Part shown: positions 11,654 to 23,503 of the stretch, one piece after another
Layout of the letters: every line of letters starts with the position of its first letter
How positions within the stretch are numbered: position 1 is the first letter of the stretch
NCBI RefSeq assembly: GCF_023091745.1
Contig: NC_068913.1
Coordinates: 31,874,501-31,938,500, forward strand
DNA length: 64,000 bases
Source of the DNA: Budorcas taxicolor
Lineage: Eukaryota > Chordata > Mammalia > Artiodactyla > Bovidae
Direction of reading: 5' to 3'
Notes under the pieces: model-generated
What the model was told of the DNA's origin: nothing
What the model saw: only the letters and a program-made list of their open reading frames with translations
Databases searched by the model: none
Program-made: the position numbers and the translations under genes

Positions 11654-12128
11654 CAAGGGTCCAACAAAGGTCTGTCTAGTCAAAGCTATGGTTTTTCCAG
11701 CAGTCGTGTATAGATGTGAGAATTGGACTATAAAGAAAGCTGAGTGCTGAAGAATTGATGCTTTTGAACTGTGGTGTTAGAGAAGACTCTTGAGAGTCCC
11801 TTGGACAGCAAGGAGATCCAACCAGTCCATCCTAAAGGAAATCAGTCCTGAATATTCATTGGAAGTACTGATGCTGAAGCTGAAACTCCAATACTGTGGC
11901 CACCTGATGCAAAGAACTGACTCACTGGAAAAGACCCTGATGCTGAGAAAGATTGAAGGCCAGAGGAGAAGGTGATGACAGAAAATGAGATGGTTGGATG
12001 GCATCACCAACTCGATGGACATCAGTCTGAGAAAGCTCCAGGAGTTGGTAGTGGACAGGGAAGCCTGGAGTGCTGCAGCCCATGGGGTTGCAAAGTGTTG
12101 GACATGACTGAGCAACTGAACTGAACTA
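11654..12128 (+). mobile_element. BovB 3' end, 5'-truncated, 9-base TSD
   Basis: Only the C-terminal part of the BovB frame and the 3' tail are present, starting near 'caacaaaggtctgtctagtc'. The frame is broken (a TGA follows 'aaagctgagtgc', and a TAG occurs after 'gaactgtggtgt'). An exact 9-base TSD, 'actctttaa', lies at 11645-11653 and 12129-12137. It does not reach the RT active site. Confidence 0.94.
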
Positions 12129-12137
12129 ACTCTTTAA

Positions 12138-12888
12138 AATTAAAAACTCAGGACAGAGGAACCAAAATGACAGGCAGAAGAATTAAAATAATAAGACAAA
12201 CATTAGAAAGCAAGATGTTAAGAACTGCAGGTGTTTAAAGCTGGTAGAAGTTCTACTGATCACCTTAGGTTGAGTCCCTTTGTTGGAGAGTGAACGGCAA
12301 GCAGAGAGGTGACTTACCCTCGGTCATCCTGCTTGGTTGCCTGCAGAGCTGAGAGCTGAGCCACAGGCTCACAGACTAGCAGGTGCTGAAAGAAGGACCT
12401 GGAGTACAGTGTCTGAGTGGGAAACAGCCATATACACCATGTATACACCAAGTTGAGGTCAACAGGATTTTAAATCTGGAAAAATTCAACTTTTTAGAGA
12501 AACCCCTTATCTTCCTGCTTGTTTAAAATATGAGGGCTCTTCTTATTCTTGAGTGTTGATTCTGGTGTACCTAACAGTGACCTATTTTACACAATAGATC
12601 CTAGAGATAAGAGGTGGGTCTATTTGACTTCTTGGTCACAGTCTAATCACACCCATGCGAAGTCAGGCTAAAAAACGCTCAGCTGCTGACAACAAAGGCA
12701 GCTGATGAGAAAGTTAAAATGAGTATGGTTACAGATATGTGGGAACATTTTGGATGATATTTTTACTTTAAGGCATTTCTCTTGATGAGTTATGAAGAGG
12801 TATTAATCTCTCCAGAGCACACAAGACAATGGCCAGTGCTGGAGCTCCACTTTACAAATCACTTTACCATTAGCCTGAGCAGCTCTAA
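12138..12888. other. mostly unique DNA, weak MIR-like part
   Basis: No gene seen. 'gcagagaggtgacttaccct' near 12300 resembles a MIR core on the plus strand, but too weakly to call. Confidence 0.4.
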
Positions 12889-13100
12889 CACATCAACAAC
12901 CAGGGCAAGTGCATTTGCTTTATTTTAAGGTAGAATATTTATTTTGGATAATGGATTATTAAATAGATATGTATCATTTATCTCTGCAAGTCGTTTTATT
13001 GAGAATGATTTATAGCACATCAACAGCCATTGCAAATGCATTTGCTCTCTTTTGAGGGCCGCTCATTTTATTATGAATGGCTTACTGAGCAGAGAGAAGC
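12889..13100. repeat. diverged 127-base tandem duplication
   Basis: Two segments starting 'cacatcaacaacc' (12889) and 'cacatcaacagcc' (13016), 127 bases apart, resemble each other over about 70 bases, each running through 'tgcatttgct'. The second contains the perfect 14-base palindrome 'gcaaatgcatttgc' at 13032-13045; the first has the same 14 bases with one change. The divergence suggests an old duplication. POU-type homeodomain proteins bind ATGCAT/ATGCAAAT-like sites, so a regulatory role is possible but not shown. Confidence 0.6.
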
Positions 13101-14874
13101 CAATTGCAGAGGACTGCTTTCTCAGGGCTGTGATTTTTTTTTTTTTAATAAGGATTGCCTTATAAATACTTTGTATATTACTTATAAATCTTTTCTTGGC
13201 AAAATATCCTGAGGCCCAATTAATATTCCAATTTCATGGAGCCATTCTGAGTAAGGGCGTCCCTATGAAAGGGACTCTGAAAACTGGCCTCCTTTACATA
13301 AAACAGTAGCTGTGTACTCTGACACAATTATGTCAGGGAGACTTTGATTTCTCATCTGAAATGTCAGTATAAATTAGTCTATGTATTTATTAGAATTTGA
13401 TAGACATTAGGGAAGTTTCATGGCTGAGAATGCAAAGAAAAGAACACCTCTGGTTAATCACTAACTTTTCTGTTGTTGCTGCCTGAAGAATTCATATTGC
13501 TTGCCATTCAAGTACAAGATGGTCCATTATTTGTGAAAATTGCAGAAATGGATGTGAAACACAACCTTGGTGATAATAACTTGGGTTGGTTTAAAAAATT
13601 GACTATCAAGTGTATCTTTAGTACCTTAAGGTAACTCTAAACGAAAAATACAGATTCTGGGCTACTATAGTATAATATGTCAGATTTTTTAATTTCAGAA
13701 AGGGTAAACCACTGCCAAGTTTTGAAGGTCTGCATCAAGGATACTGACATAATTTTCAAAGTCATGGCAATACTGCAGCACCTCCCCTCAACATAAAACC
13801 CAGGGGGTGACACCAGCACATCTCTCCCTAATCTAGCCCATGCATAACAATGTTGCCACAGAACCCACCTGAATTTTTGCAACTGCAAGGGCAGAGTAGG
13901 TTTTGCAAATGAGGTAGGGGTGATGTATTTTATTGCTGATACTGTTTCACCTGTATTTAGTCCCACTGACATGGCAAACCCTCGGACAATTGTCCTTATT
14001 ATAGCCCCTGTGTATTTCTCCCCAGCACACTTGCACAGGGGGAAGACGTGAGCGTGGAGCGTACTTAACTGCCAAGCTGAATGGCTCTGTAATGTAGCTT
14101 CAGTGTGGCATAAATTAAGCTGTCATTTTTTTGGCAGCAAGTGCAGAGAGGCGATTTTCCTGTACTGTAACATTTGAAACAACAATTTTCTTGCTCTGGT
14201 ACTGACTGACAGTTCTGTGTGATACATTCTCAACATGTGTGCTTCAGGGCTGCAGCTAGAAACTGCCTTCAGGGCAAGGTATTGTCTCTATTAGCAAATC
14301 CTGGCTGTGCTTGCCCTAACTGTAAACATCTCCCAGCTCCTTCTGCCACCACTCTGCTGGAGGCCACCAGGCCAGCAAAAATGGCCCTGGAGACCTATCA
14401 ACCTGAGCTTAGGCTTGATTCTCCTCTGCAGAAAATGGTCTTTTATCATTAAAATCAGATTGTGTGTTCTTCTGTGCTGGCTTTTACTGTGCAAAGCCTT
14501 TTACAAATAGGGAGATTTCCCCAAGCAGGGCTCAAGTTTTGTGAGCAAAAAGGACTGTTGAATTATCTGAGGGCCTTCCTATTATGGACTGGGAGAGCAG
14601 CTACCAGTATATTTCCCGTGTGGCAGGTTAGCTGTGGCGCAAAAGCAGAATGTTGATAAAGGTAATGAGGGGTATCAGCAGGAGGGTCTCCAGAGGGACC
14701 ACAGCAAACTGCTCTTTCTTTAAATGTCCTCCACCCCCACCCCACTCCACACCCCACAGATGACTATAAAGCAATATGGGCACCGCCACTTGCCAACTCT
14801 CCTGAATACTCATAAAGGGCAGAGAAGGTTACCTTGAAAGCAGTCAAAATAAAACTGCAATCACATCAGTCAGG
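13101..14874. other. unique DNA without recognised transposons
   Basis: No recognisable mobile element in about 1.8 kb, unlike most of the window. A small cluster of retained CpGs ('agacgtgagcgtggagcgta') lies at about 14044-14063. Low transposon density and retained CpG are typical of constrained non-coding DNA, but conservation cannot be read from one sequence. No gene was identified. Confidence 0.4.
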
Positions 14875-15069
14875 ATGCAGCGGGGAGAAATAAGTTATGT
14901 TAACCCTGAAACTGCGTGCGAAGTTGCTGCTGCGTTGCTAAAAGAACCTGCATGTGAAGTTGCTACTGGGGTGCTAAAAGAACAAGGTTGTCCCCCAGAT
15001 CAGAGCGAAGGTTTTCACCAGTTCAGTTTGGCAAGATTGCACAGAACCGACCCCCAGAATGAGTCTTGA
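14875..15069 (+). other. 64-codon ATG ORF with a 12-codon duplication; coding status unknown
   Basis: An ATG-initiated ORF of 64 codons ends in TGA at 15067-15069. Codons 14-25 (14914-14949) and 26-37 (14950-14985) form an exact-length tandem repeat, ACEVAAALLKEP and ACEVATGVLKEQ. The first two codon differences are synonymous (GCG/GCA, TGC/TGT) and several later ones change the residue. The repeats could form short amphipathic helices, each with a Cys. No signal peptide, membrane segment or known domain is visible. The start context ('caggatgc') is weak. I do not recognise it, and a chance ORF across a 36-base duplication is the simpler explanation. Confidence 0.25.
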
Positions 15070-15429
15070 CCACATTTTGAGAGATCTCCAAGGAGGAATC
15101 AATGACTTTGCTGTTTGCATAGTCAAGCTATTTGCCAAATAACTTGTTCACAGTCAGTAGATTTTTTCTTGCATAAAGCTCAAGTCTTTATCTGTTAGTT
15201 TCCCTTATTCTCTTTGGTGCTGTCACTGGGGAAAATAGAGAATTTTCTCCAATGACCTACACATTCTTTATAAAATAATATCTAGAGGCTGACTGTTCTC
15301 AGGTTCAAATATCTAGGTTTGTGAAAGGATCATTTATTTGTCCAAACAACAAGCACACAGTGTTCGCTATGGGTCAAACCCTGCCCTGGGGACAAAATAA
15401 TAAATTGTAGGTTAAAATTCAAACCGTCC
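15070..15429. other. unique DNA, old repeat traces
   Basis: No gene. 'ttatttgtccaaacaacaag' followed by 'ctgccctggggacaaaataa' (about 15330-15405) resembles an old mammalian repeat whose family I cannot name. Confidence 0.35.
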
Positions 15430-15775
15430 ATTTGCTCACCTGCCATTTCCCATCACCATCCAGGCTCACATCCATGATGTCGGTCATACCTACCTCCTCA
15501 CTAGCTGGAGCAGCCACATTTTCTCTTACATTCTTGTCCTAGCTCAAGTGACTTTATTAATGGGAAATGACCACCCCAGCCCTTCTCTTCCTGATTAACT
15601 CCTAGTCCAGACAGGAAGTCTTCCCTGACCAAATCCCACAGCCTAGTCAGGGTTAGACAGCTCTGCTGTCATTACTTGAATTTATGTTGGAGACTGTACT
15701 CTGTAACCCTGCCACAATGCCTGGTATACAGTAGGTATTTAATAAATATCTCAGTAAATGAATGTATACATTTAC
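15430..15775 (+). repeat. L2 LINE 3' end, ancient
   Basis: The L2 3' pattern is visible in order: 'gaagtcttccctgaccaaat', then 'cctggtatacagtaggtatt' and 'taataaatatctcagtaaat'. Only the untranslated 3' end is recognisable. Confidence 0.65.
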
Positions 15776-16274
15776 GGTTATTACTCTCTAGATATATCCA
15801 CAAATCATAAATTCCAAATAATAGAAAAAAATTATCTGATAATGTTTTTTTTAATTGGGGAGAAAAAAATTCCTATATAGATAATTCCTATTATATTTCT
15901 TTTATGGTATTCTATCAATAGCGTATCATGTTCCTACATTACTAATCCATGTTCAGTTCATGGTCAACTAGCTTCTAAAGATCTTCCTGCTGTGCATAAT
16001 ATTCTACCATTCTCTGGAGCTTATTTCTGCAATTTGCTGAGCTGTGATCTTCCATATTGAATTTTCATTCTGCTTATTCTAAGTCATATTACAGCTTGTC
16101 AAAACTATTTTAAATTTCCATGCTAGATGTGAACATTCTGTGTTTTCTCTGCCCATGATAGGATAAAGCAAGGATAATATATGTAAAATAGGAAGATCCA
16201 AAACAGAATGGGTAAAGCACTCCTCAGGCTTGCTGCCTGTGGCAGCACTGTGTTCTGAGAACTAGCAGTGGGGA
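15776..16274. other. unique AT-rich DNA
   Basis: No gene or recognised repeat. Confidence 0.45.
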
Positions 16275-16400
16275 GAGAACAGAGACCTAGGTTCTGGTTG
16301 GGGGTTTAGCATTTACAAGCTGTGACTTTGAGTAAGTCACATAACCATTTTATCCTTACCCTACATATATATTTTGTGCAAATGTTACTTCTATGGTGAT
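16275..16400 (-). repeat. MIR SINE, ancient, partial
   Basis: Reverse-strand MIR pattern: 'gacctaggttctggttgggg', 'caagctgtgactttgagtaa', 'gtcacataaccattttatcc'. Confidence 0.55.
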
Positions 16401-16884
16401 GCATATTTAAAAAAAGACCTGAAAGTTAGGAAAGATTAAGTGAGAGTATTGCTGTTACTCTTGAATCTTCAACAGTCATACAGATGGGTAACCAATGGAA
16501 ATATAGTCTGCTAATTCTCTACTCCTGTCTCTATATCCTCCTCCTCAAGATCACCTCCATAAAATGTATTAATTGCATACCCACTCTATGAAAATCACTA
16601 AATCAAGCTCTATAATAACCTATTAACTAACCAGTCAAACAGTAAAAAAAACCTCCCATTATATACTGCCTTACAAAACTTAGAAAACACTGACATAAGG
16701 TCTGCAGATAAATACCAAGTAAGCGTTCCTCAAAATACCTACTATCAGAGGTGGCTGGGAAAGCTTCAGGCAATGTTATTTGAACCTCACCTTTGACATT
16801 TTGATTGAAATCCAATTAGTGAAGAGGAAGAAAAAGATGTTTCCATAGGGCAGGAGATGTTGTGTGCAAAGGTTCAGATATAGA
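16401..16884. other. unique DNA, no gene seen
   Basis: AT-rich, no recognised family and no supported ORF. Confidence 0.45.
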
Positions 16885-17375
16885 ATTTGTATACCAATGT
16901 CCATAGCAGCGTTATTCACACTGCCAAAATGTGGAAGTGACCATTGACAGATGAATAGAGAAACAAAATGTGTCATGTGCATATATGGAATATTATTCAT
17001 CCTTAAAAAGGAGGGAAACTATGACACATGCTACAGCATGAATGAAACTTGAAGACATTATGCCAAGAGAAATAAGCCTGACACAAAAAGACCAGTACTA
17101 GGTGATTCCACTATGTGAAGTACCTGGGACAGTCAGATTCATACAGACAGAAAGTAGAGTGGTGGTTGCCAGGGGCTGAGAAGAGAAGGGAATGGAGAGT
17201 TATTATTTAATGGGTACAGAGTTTTAATTTTTCAAGATGAAGAGTTCTGGAAATAGGTTGTAGTAATGGTAGCACAACAGTGTAAATGTATTTAATTCCA
17301 CCAAACTGTACACTTAAAAAATGGTTAAGAAGGTAAATTATGTAATATGTATTTCAACACAATTTTTTAAAATTT
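16885..17375 (+). mobile_element. old mammalian L1 3' end
   Basis: The L1 3' region is recognised by 'gtccatagcagcgttattca', 'atggaatattattcatcctt', 'acattatgccaagagaaata' and 'ccaaactgtacacttaaaaa'. It is diverged and lacks ORF2 coding sequence, so it is an old L1M-type insertion. Confidence 0.85.
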
Positions 17376-18585
17376 CACAATTAGAAAAGTATAATTTAGA
17401 AAGAAAGAATAATAGATGAATTTGGCAACAGCATCTCATCTTCAACTGGGCCAAGAAGAGTGAATGTTGATATTAGAACATACTGGCTATGCTGGGGCCA
17501 GGCTGTAAGAATTAAGGAAGTGAGTGAATGGTGAGAAAATGGAAAAATACCATCACTTGCTTGAAAAGTTTGACTGTGAATTATATTTCACCTACTTTAT
17601 GATTAAGATATTGAAAAGTATTTTTAGAGTTAAGCAATATTCTTACCAAACTCAGATCTAGCTGATAGCTGCTCAAAAGCCAGTAGTCGGGAAACAAGTG
17701 TTAGTAGAAAGAAAAGATTGCTTTTTTAAGAAGGCTGGCAACCAGGGTAAAGAATGGACTCATGTCCAAAAGCCAACTCCCCATTGCTGATCGGGGGCAA
17801 GAGCTTTAAAGGGGGAGTTTCAAGGATGTACAGACAAGAGGGGAGGCTACATCCCCCTCTGTCAGTTAACTCTGAAAGTCATCTTGAAATTAGTCATGCA
17901 ATGATCCGCGTCATTTTGATCATTTTAAGTATATTTAGCCTTTAGCTCGAGGGTCAATTTGTCCTCATTTCTTTGAGGCCAGTTCTCAGAATTGTGGAAG
18001 CTTATGTCATGGCTACAATCTGGTGATCATCTAGTTAACTTCTTTTACCTGATGGGGGTTCCAGGGTCTATGAAACAGTTCAAGAATACAGCTTAGAATA
18101 TTATCTATAGCCCTTAAGGAAGAACTAAGTGTCCTTGACTTTGGTTAATGTCTCAACTGTTATTATTTGGTCTTGTTTGACAGTTTTCCTTTGCTTCTGC
18201 ATTTTCTCACTTCTCTGATTAATTTTACTCTTTGGCTAAGTTTTCCTACAGACAAAAGGCAGGTGGATGACATGGTGGGAGGTGCGAGGGTGGTCTGTCC
18301 CAGGAAGACCCCGTAGGGTCCTGCTCTGTTTCAGTACTTTTCAACCAGGATTGAAGCCCAGATTCTAGCTCTGTTTTTGTAAGAAACTTTAGTCAAGAAA
18401 CTTATGTCTCCTAGGTTTGTATTCCTCCGTCTGAAAGGTCCCCTACTTCTTAGCATGAAAAGTGTACCCTAGATTGGAAGATTTGGTTTAACTTTCTGAA
18501 TGAATTAAAAATATGACTTTGTTTTTCTAGAACTTCAAAACCAGAGCACAACTAACCTGCACATGAGACATGAGCTAACGCATGC
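17376..18585. other. unassigned DNA, possibly including an old LTR
   Basis: No gene seen. Between about 17750 and 18110 the texture ('ctttaaagggggagtttcaa', 'gatggggg') reminded me of an endogenous-retrovirus LTR, but I cannot place a family or ends. Confidence 0.3.
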
Positions 18586-18790
18586 TGAGAACTTGTGCTA
18601 GTATCTCTGTAAGCACATTCCATGTATCCCATGACTGAAGCATCCCACAGTCCTGCCAGGTAGGGTCTATTATCAGTCCCTGTTCACAGATGATGGCGCT
18701 GAAGCAGGGAGGAGTTCCGAAAATTACTTGAGGACATGTAGTTAGAATGTAGTAAAAATGCACAGACTGAGGCCAGAATCTCAGTGAGTT
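18586..18790 (+). repeat. MIR SINE, ancient
   Basis: Plus-strand MIR pattern: 'agcacattccatgtatccca', 'ctgccaggtagggtctatta', 'gttcacagatgatggcgctg', 'aggccagaatctcag'. Confidence 0.65.
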
Positions 18791-20153
18791 ATCCATTAGA
18801 TACAGAATCATTCAGCATCTTCATTTACTTACTCTCTTGTTCTGAATAAAACAATACCCAAATACCCAATGTCACTTATGCTTTCCTAAACCAACTTGAC
18901 TTATTTCCTTTTTTTTTTTTTCTTTCAAGAATCCCTACTGAGAGGGATTCTCTAAATCCTGGCTCCTCGAAGTGTATTTTACAGATGCAAGCATCCATAT
19001 CACCTGGGAGCTTGTGAAACATGCAGGCACTTAGGCCCCATCCCAGACCTACTGAATCAGAATCTCTTTGATTCATGTCCACACCGAAGTTTGAGTAATG
19101 TGCATCTAAATGCTCTCTAATCGCTTCCAGCTCTACTCTTCCATGAACCAGTTTCGTCTCCTGTTCTCTCAGCATACTGACTTGTCCAGCAGAATTTTCT
19201 CTGTGAAATGCATCCAGGATTACTTACTAGCCACCCAATATCTTGTACTCTCTTGTCAACCAAGGAGTTGTCATTCCTGTTAAATAAACATGGCCTCTCT
19301 TGATTTTTTGCAGCCCTCCAGACTAACTGTTGTCTCCTTTTCACCCATAACAGGACAGCAGGTCTCTAACGGCCAAAAGCTCACCCATTTCCTGAGGTCC
19401 TGGCAGGTGTGTGTGGAGATTTCTTCTCTATCACTTATCCTGAGATATTTTGACACTTTCTCATACCATTATTGCCTACTGACAAGAGTTACTGCAAATC
19501 TCCTTCCAAGTGGCCCTCTGCAAACTGCTGTCAGCAGGCTTACTGTATTCAAATGACTAGTGCCAATCAGACAGCATCATCTGCTTAAACACTCACTCAA
19601 ACTAACTTCCTCTAGAGGATCAGCTTTTGTTTCAGACCAATGGGAGACAGTTAACTCTGTGCCACTGAGAGATGTTGTCTTGATGCTTTTCTGTTGGACT
19701 ATAAGGCCCATGTCATGGGGCTATGAGTCAGGAGCATCCTTGAGTGGAATCTGTGAGACAGTCTCCCTACCAGCTTGGTTTTAAAGTGAATTTAAAAGAT
19801 GTGACCATTTGATGATGGTTCATGTTACTCACAGGTTTCTAGGCTTCATTATATTGTTTTATGAACCAGCTTAGCACATTTATTATATCCACATCAACTA
19901 ACATCGTTATAATTAAGCGCCTGTCACAATTTTCATTACGCACTGCTGTTTTAAAGGACCTAACACACAGCCATAAACTTTACTTTTGACTGAAATTTGA
20001 CATGCTTCACTCCATGCCTGATCACACTTTTCATTAAAGGCATAAAATTATAGTATGTTTCCCAAATACTAGTTTACTCATAATACTTTTATATCCAAAA
20101 GAACAAAGATGCAACTTCTTCATTTCCAAATGGTCATCAATATTTATTAAATT
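18791..20153. other. unique DNA, no gene seen
   Basis: About 1.36 kb with no recognised repeat apart from a T-run at 18909-18921. Short ORFs are unsupported. Confidence 0.45.
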
Positions 20154-20167
20154 AAAAGTCTAGATAT

Positions 20168-20424
20168 ATACAGTACTGTATGTAAAATAGAGAGCTAGTG
20201 GGAATCTGCTGTATGACTCAGGGAACTCAAACCAGGGCTCCAGGGGTAACAACCTAGAGAGGTAGGAACGGGAGGGAGGTGGGAGAGAGGTTCAAGAGGG
20301 AGGGGACATATGTATACTTATGGCTGATGCATGTTGATACATGGCAGAAATCAATCCAATATTGTAAAGCAATTATCCTTCAGTTAAAAATAAATTAATT
20401 TAAAAAGAAAAACAAAAAAATTTT
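20168..20424 (+). mobile_element. ruminant L1 3' end, short copy with TSD
   Basis: A ruminant L1 3' untranslated region ('gactcagggaactcaaacca', 'aggggacatatgtatactta', 'tattgtaaagcaattatcct') ends in an A-rich tail. A 14-base TSD with one difference lies at 20154-20167 ('aaaagtctagatat') and 20425-20438 ('aaaaatctagatat'). It is a heavily 5'-truncated insertion. Confidence 0.9.
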
Positions 20425-20438
20425 AAAAATCTAGATAT

Positions 20439-20807
20439 GATAAACTGGAGCACAAATTGTTATTGGGCGTAAGAAATTTCACAACATGATTGATTTATAA
20501 ACCTAATGCTATGTTTTCAAGCATTAGCAGTAATGACTATATTAAATGCAACAAATGATGTGTTTATATAATTGTATGTAAATAATCTAAAGAATTATAT
20601 ACTATTAACACATTTGAGGCAATTATGTCCAACGACCTACCAATATATATGGCCTTTTCTCAGTTGTTGTGTGGGGAGGGGTAGAGAGATGTCACATGAA
20701 CATGCCACTTTTGTGGTTGAATTCCTAAATGGGTAAATATAACAGCCTGAATGTGGAAAAAGCCACCAAGATCCCCATTTATAATGAGAAATACTCCTCA
20801 AGATAAA
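20439..20807. other. unique DNA, no gene seen
   Basis: AT-rich, no recognised repeat. Confidence 0.45.
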
Positions 20808-21255
20808 ATACTGTGGCCAACTGAATAATAGCCTCCCAACGATGTCCATGTACCAGTACCAGGAACCTGTGAACATGTTACCTCAAGTGGCAAAAGGAAT
20901 TTTGCAGATGAGATTAAGTGGAGGGTCTCATGATGAGATTGTCCTGGACTAACTGATGGAACCAGTGTGACCAACAAGGTTCTGAACAAGAGCAAGATGG
21001 GAAGGTGGGAGTCAGAGGAGAAGATGAGACAGAAGCAGACGTCCTAGTGATGTGAGCTTATGAGACGAGAAATATGGATAGCTTCTGCAGGCTGGAGAAG
21101 TGATGCAAACAGGTTCTCCCTTAGAACTTCCAGACAGAAAACTGTCATGCTTGACCTTAAGGCTTCTGACTCCAGTATATGAGAATAAATTTGTATTGCT
21201 TTAAACCCTAATTTTGTGGAAACTTGTTATGGCAACAAGAAGAAACTAACGCAAA
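20808..21255 (+). mobile_element. MLT1-class LTR (ERVL-MaLR), solo
   Basis: The MaLR LTR pattern is visible in order: 'cctcccaacgatgtccatgt', 'gaacctgtgaacatgttacc', 'gaattttgcagatgagatta', 'gagaataaatttgtattgct' (poly-A signal region) and 'gcaacaagaagaaactaac'. There is no internal retroviral sequence next to it, so it is a solo LTR or fragment. The subfamily is uncertain. Confidence 0.75.
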
Positions 21256-22068
21256 TACTTCAGAAAATTGAAGATCAGGTAAGAAGAACACAGATCAAGT
21301 TCATTATCTTTAAACTTTTAAGAGCTGCTAGTGTCTTTCAGAAACAGAAAAGGAAATGCTTTAGGAAAGCTATTTATTAAAAATTTGTGAGCTATTCTTC
21401 TTTCTCAATGATCAGTGTTTCAGATGCCCTGTAATCGTTGCTTGTAAACCAAATCCAAATTGCTCTGGTTCAGGAATAGGGTATTAAATACATGGGATCT
21501 TCTTCCCGAAGTAATGGATGATGGATGCTGTTTGTGCATTGTGTTGCTGGGCTGTTCAGGTTGACTTATTGCTCAGTGCAGACTCCTTTATTGGTTAGGA
21601 GGATATTGGAAGCATTTTAAAAAGTCGCCAGTAGAAAAGTTTGGGCTTTACATTCATGTGAAACTGTGGTGTTTACTTCCAATCACCTTTTAAGTAAGCT
21701 GCTTCTGAAAGTGCATGTATAGCTAAGCCCAGTTTATCCAACTCTACCTTCCTTACAGGTGCATCTTAGACCTGGAGCTCCAATCCCTGTAACTATCTCC
21801 TTCACCCAAGAGGAAATAGCCAGTCCTCTGCTCACCTGTGTGAGAGGATGAGCAACAGGAACGGATGCACCAGCCTCCAACAGGACGCTGGCACGCAGGC
21901 CATCCTGGGATTGGGTCTTGTGCATTCGCTGCCTTCAGTGAATGATGCTGACAGATGATGAATGAGGTGTCCAGCTACACAGATGACAACATAAAATCAG
22001 TGAGTCTTCAAACTACCCTGACTTGGCTTAGGCCCCCACAATGGCTTTCCCAATTTTGTGTATTGCAT
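21256..22068. other. unique DNA, no gene seen
   Basis: No recognised family. ORFs on the minus strand near 21734-21925 have no recognisable domain. Confidence 0.45.
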
Positions 22069-22077
22069 TAGCAGTAA

Positions 22078-22212
22078 TACAGATGTGCTGTGCTTAGTCA
22101 CTCAGTCGTGTCCAACTCTTGTGACCCCATAGACTGTAGCCTGCCAGGTTCCTCTGTCCATGGGATTCTCCAGGCAAAAATACTGGAGTGGGTTGCCATT
22201 TCCTTCTCCAAT
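22078..22212 (-). mobile_element. BovA-type SINE, split by a BovB insertion
   Basis: Minus-strand, 5'-truncated BovA unit ('gtgctgtgcttagtcactca' to 'ttgccatttccttctccaat'). The sequence breaks at 22212, where a BovB element begins. Beyond that element, about 3 bases of SINE/flank (23517-23519) and a 9-base repeat 'tagcagtaa' follow (22069-22077 and 23520-23528), which looks like the SINE's own TSD. The SINE was therefore there before the BovB. Confidence 0.85.
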
Positions 22213-23136
22213 CGGTTCAGTTCAGTCGCTCAGTCATGTCCAACTCTTTGCGACCCCATGAATCGCAGCACCCCAGCCCTCCCTGTCCATCACCAACTGC
22301 CGGAGTTTACTCAGACTCATGTCCATTGAAACGGTGATGCCATCCAGCCATCTCATCCTTTATCATTCCCGTCTCCTCCTGCCCCCAATCCCTCCCAGCA
22401 TTAGGGTCTTTTCCAGTGAGTCAACTCTTCACATGAGATGGGCAAAGTATTGGAGTTTCAGCTTTAGCATCAGTCCTTCCAAAGAACACCCAGGTCTGAT
22501 CTCCTTTAGGATGGACTGGTTGGATCTCCTTGCAGTCCAAGGGACTCTCAAGAGTCTTCTCCAATACCATAGTTCAAAAGCATCAATTCTTAGGTGCTCA
22601 GCTTTCTTCACAGTCCAACTTTCACATCCATACATGACCACTGGAAAAACCATAACTTTGACTAGATGGACCTTTGTTGGCAAAGTAATGTCTCTGCTTT
22701 TGAATATGCTATCTGGGTTGGTCATAACTTTCCTTCCCAGGAGTAAACGTCTTTTAATTTAATGGCTGCAGTAACCATCTGCAGTGATTTTGGAGCCCAA
22801 AAATATAAAGTCTGATACTGTTTCCACTGTTTCCCCATCTCTTTCCCATGAAGTGATGGGACCAGATGCCATGATCTCCGTTTTCTGAATGTTGAGCTTT
22901 AAGCCAACTTTTTCGCTCTCCTCTTTACTTTCATCAAGAGGCTTTTTAGTTCCTCTTCACTTTCTGCCATAATGGTGGTATCCTCTGCATATCTGAAGTT
23001 ATTGATATTTCTCCCGGCAATCTTGATTCCAGCTTGTGCTTCTTTCAGCCCAGCGTTTCTCATGATGTACTCTGCGTATAAGTTAAATAAGCAAGGTGAC
23101 AATATACAGCCTTGAAGTACTCCTTTTCCTATTTGG
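22213..23136 (-). mobile_element. BovB 3' segment of a 5'-inverted insertion
   Basis: This is the 3' part of a BovB on the minus strand, from the tail ('cggttcagttcagtcgctca') up to the RT motif before RQGC/LQGC. The RT frame is broken by stops and frameshifts. The YADD box reads Tyr-Ala-Glu-Asp (22991 to 22980, reading down), so one catalytic Asp is lost. At 23136 the orientation flips. The segment starts at the codons just after those on which the inverted segment ends. Confidence 0.95.
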
Positions 23137-23503
23137 CTCAAACTATCGCACAATTGCACTCATCTCACACACTAGTAAAGTAATGCTAAAAATTCTCCAA
23201 GCCAGGCTTCAGCAATACGTGAACCGTGAACTTCCTGATGTTCAAGCTGCTTTTAGAAAAGGCAGAGGAACCAGAGATCAAACTGCCAACATCCGCTGAA
23301 TCATAGAAAAAGCAAGAGAGTTCCAGAAAAACATCTATTTCTGCTTTATTTACTATGCCAAAGCCTTTGACTGTGTGGATCATGATAAACTGTGGAAAAT
23401 TATGAAAAAGATGGGAATACCAAACCACCTGACCTGCCTCTTGAGAAACCTGTATGCAGGTCAGGAAGCAACAATTAGAACTGGACATGGAACAACACAC
23501 TGG
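23137..23503 (+). mobile_element. BovB 5' segment, inverted
   Basis: The same BovB insertion continues here in the opposite orientation, from SNYRTIALISH to TGHGTTHWF. Its outer end ('actggttcc') abuts in consensus order the first bases of the minus-strand segment ('ccaaatagg') with about two bases shared. No BovB sequence was lost at the breakpoint. An exact 13-base TSD, 'ttccttctccaat', brackets both segments (22200-22212 and 23504-23516). Confidence 0.93.

Noticed and set aside
20808..21255. Possible provirus next to the MLT1 LTR (also 47338-47696)
   Set aside because: Both are solo LTR-type fragments; no gag, pol or env-like sequence or partner LTR is nearby.
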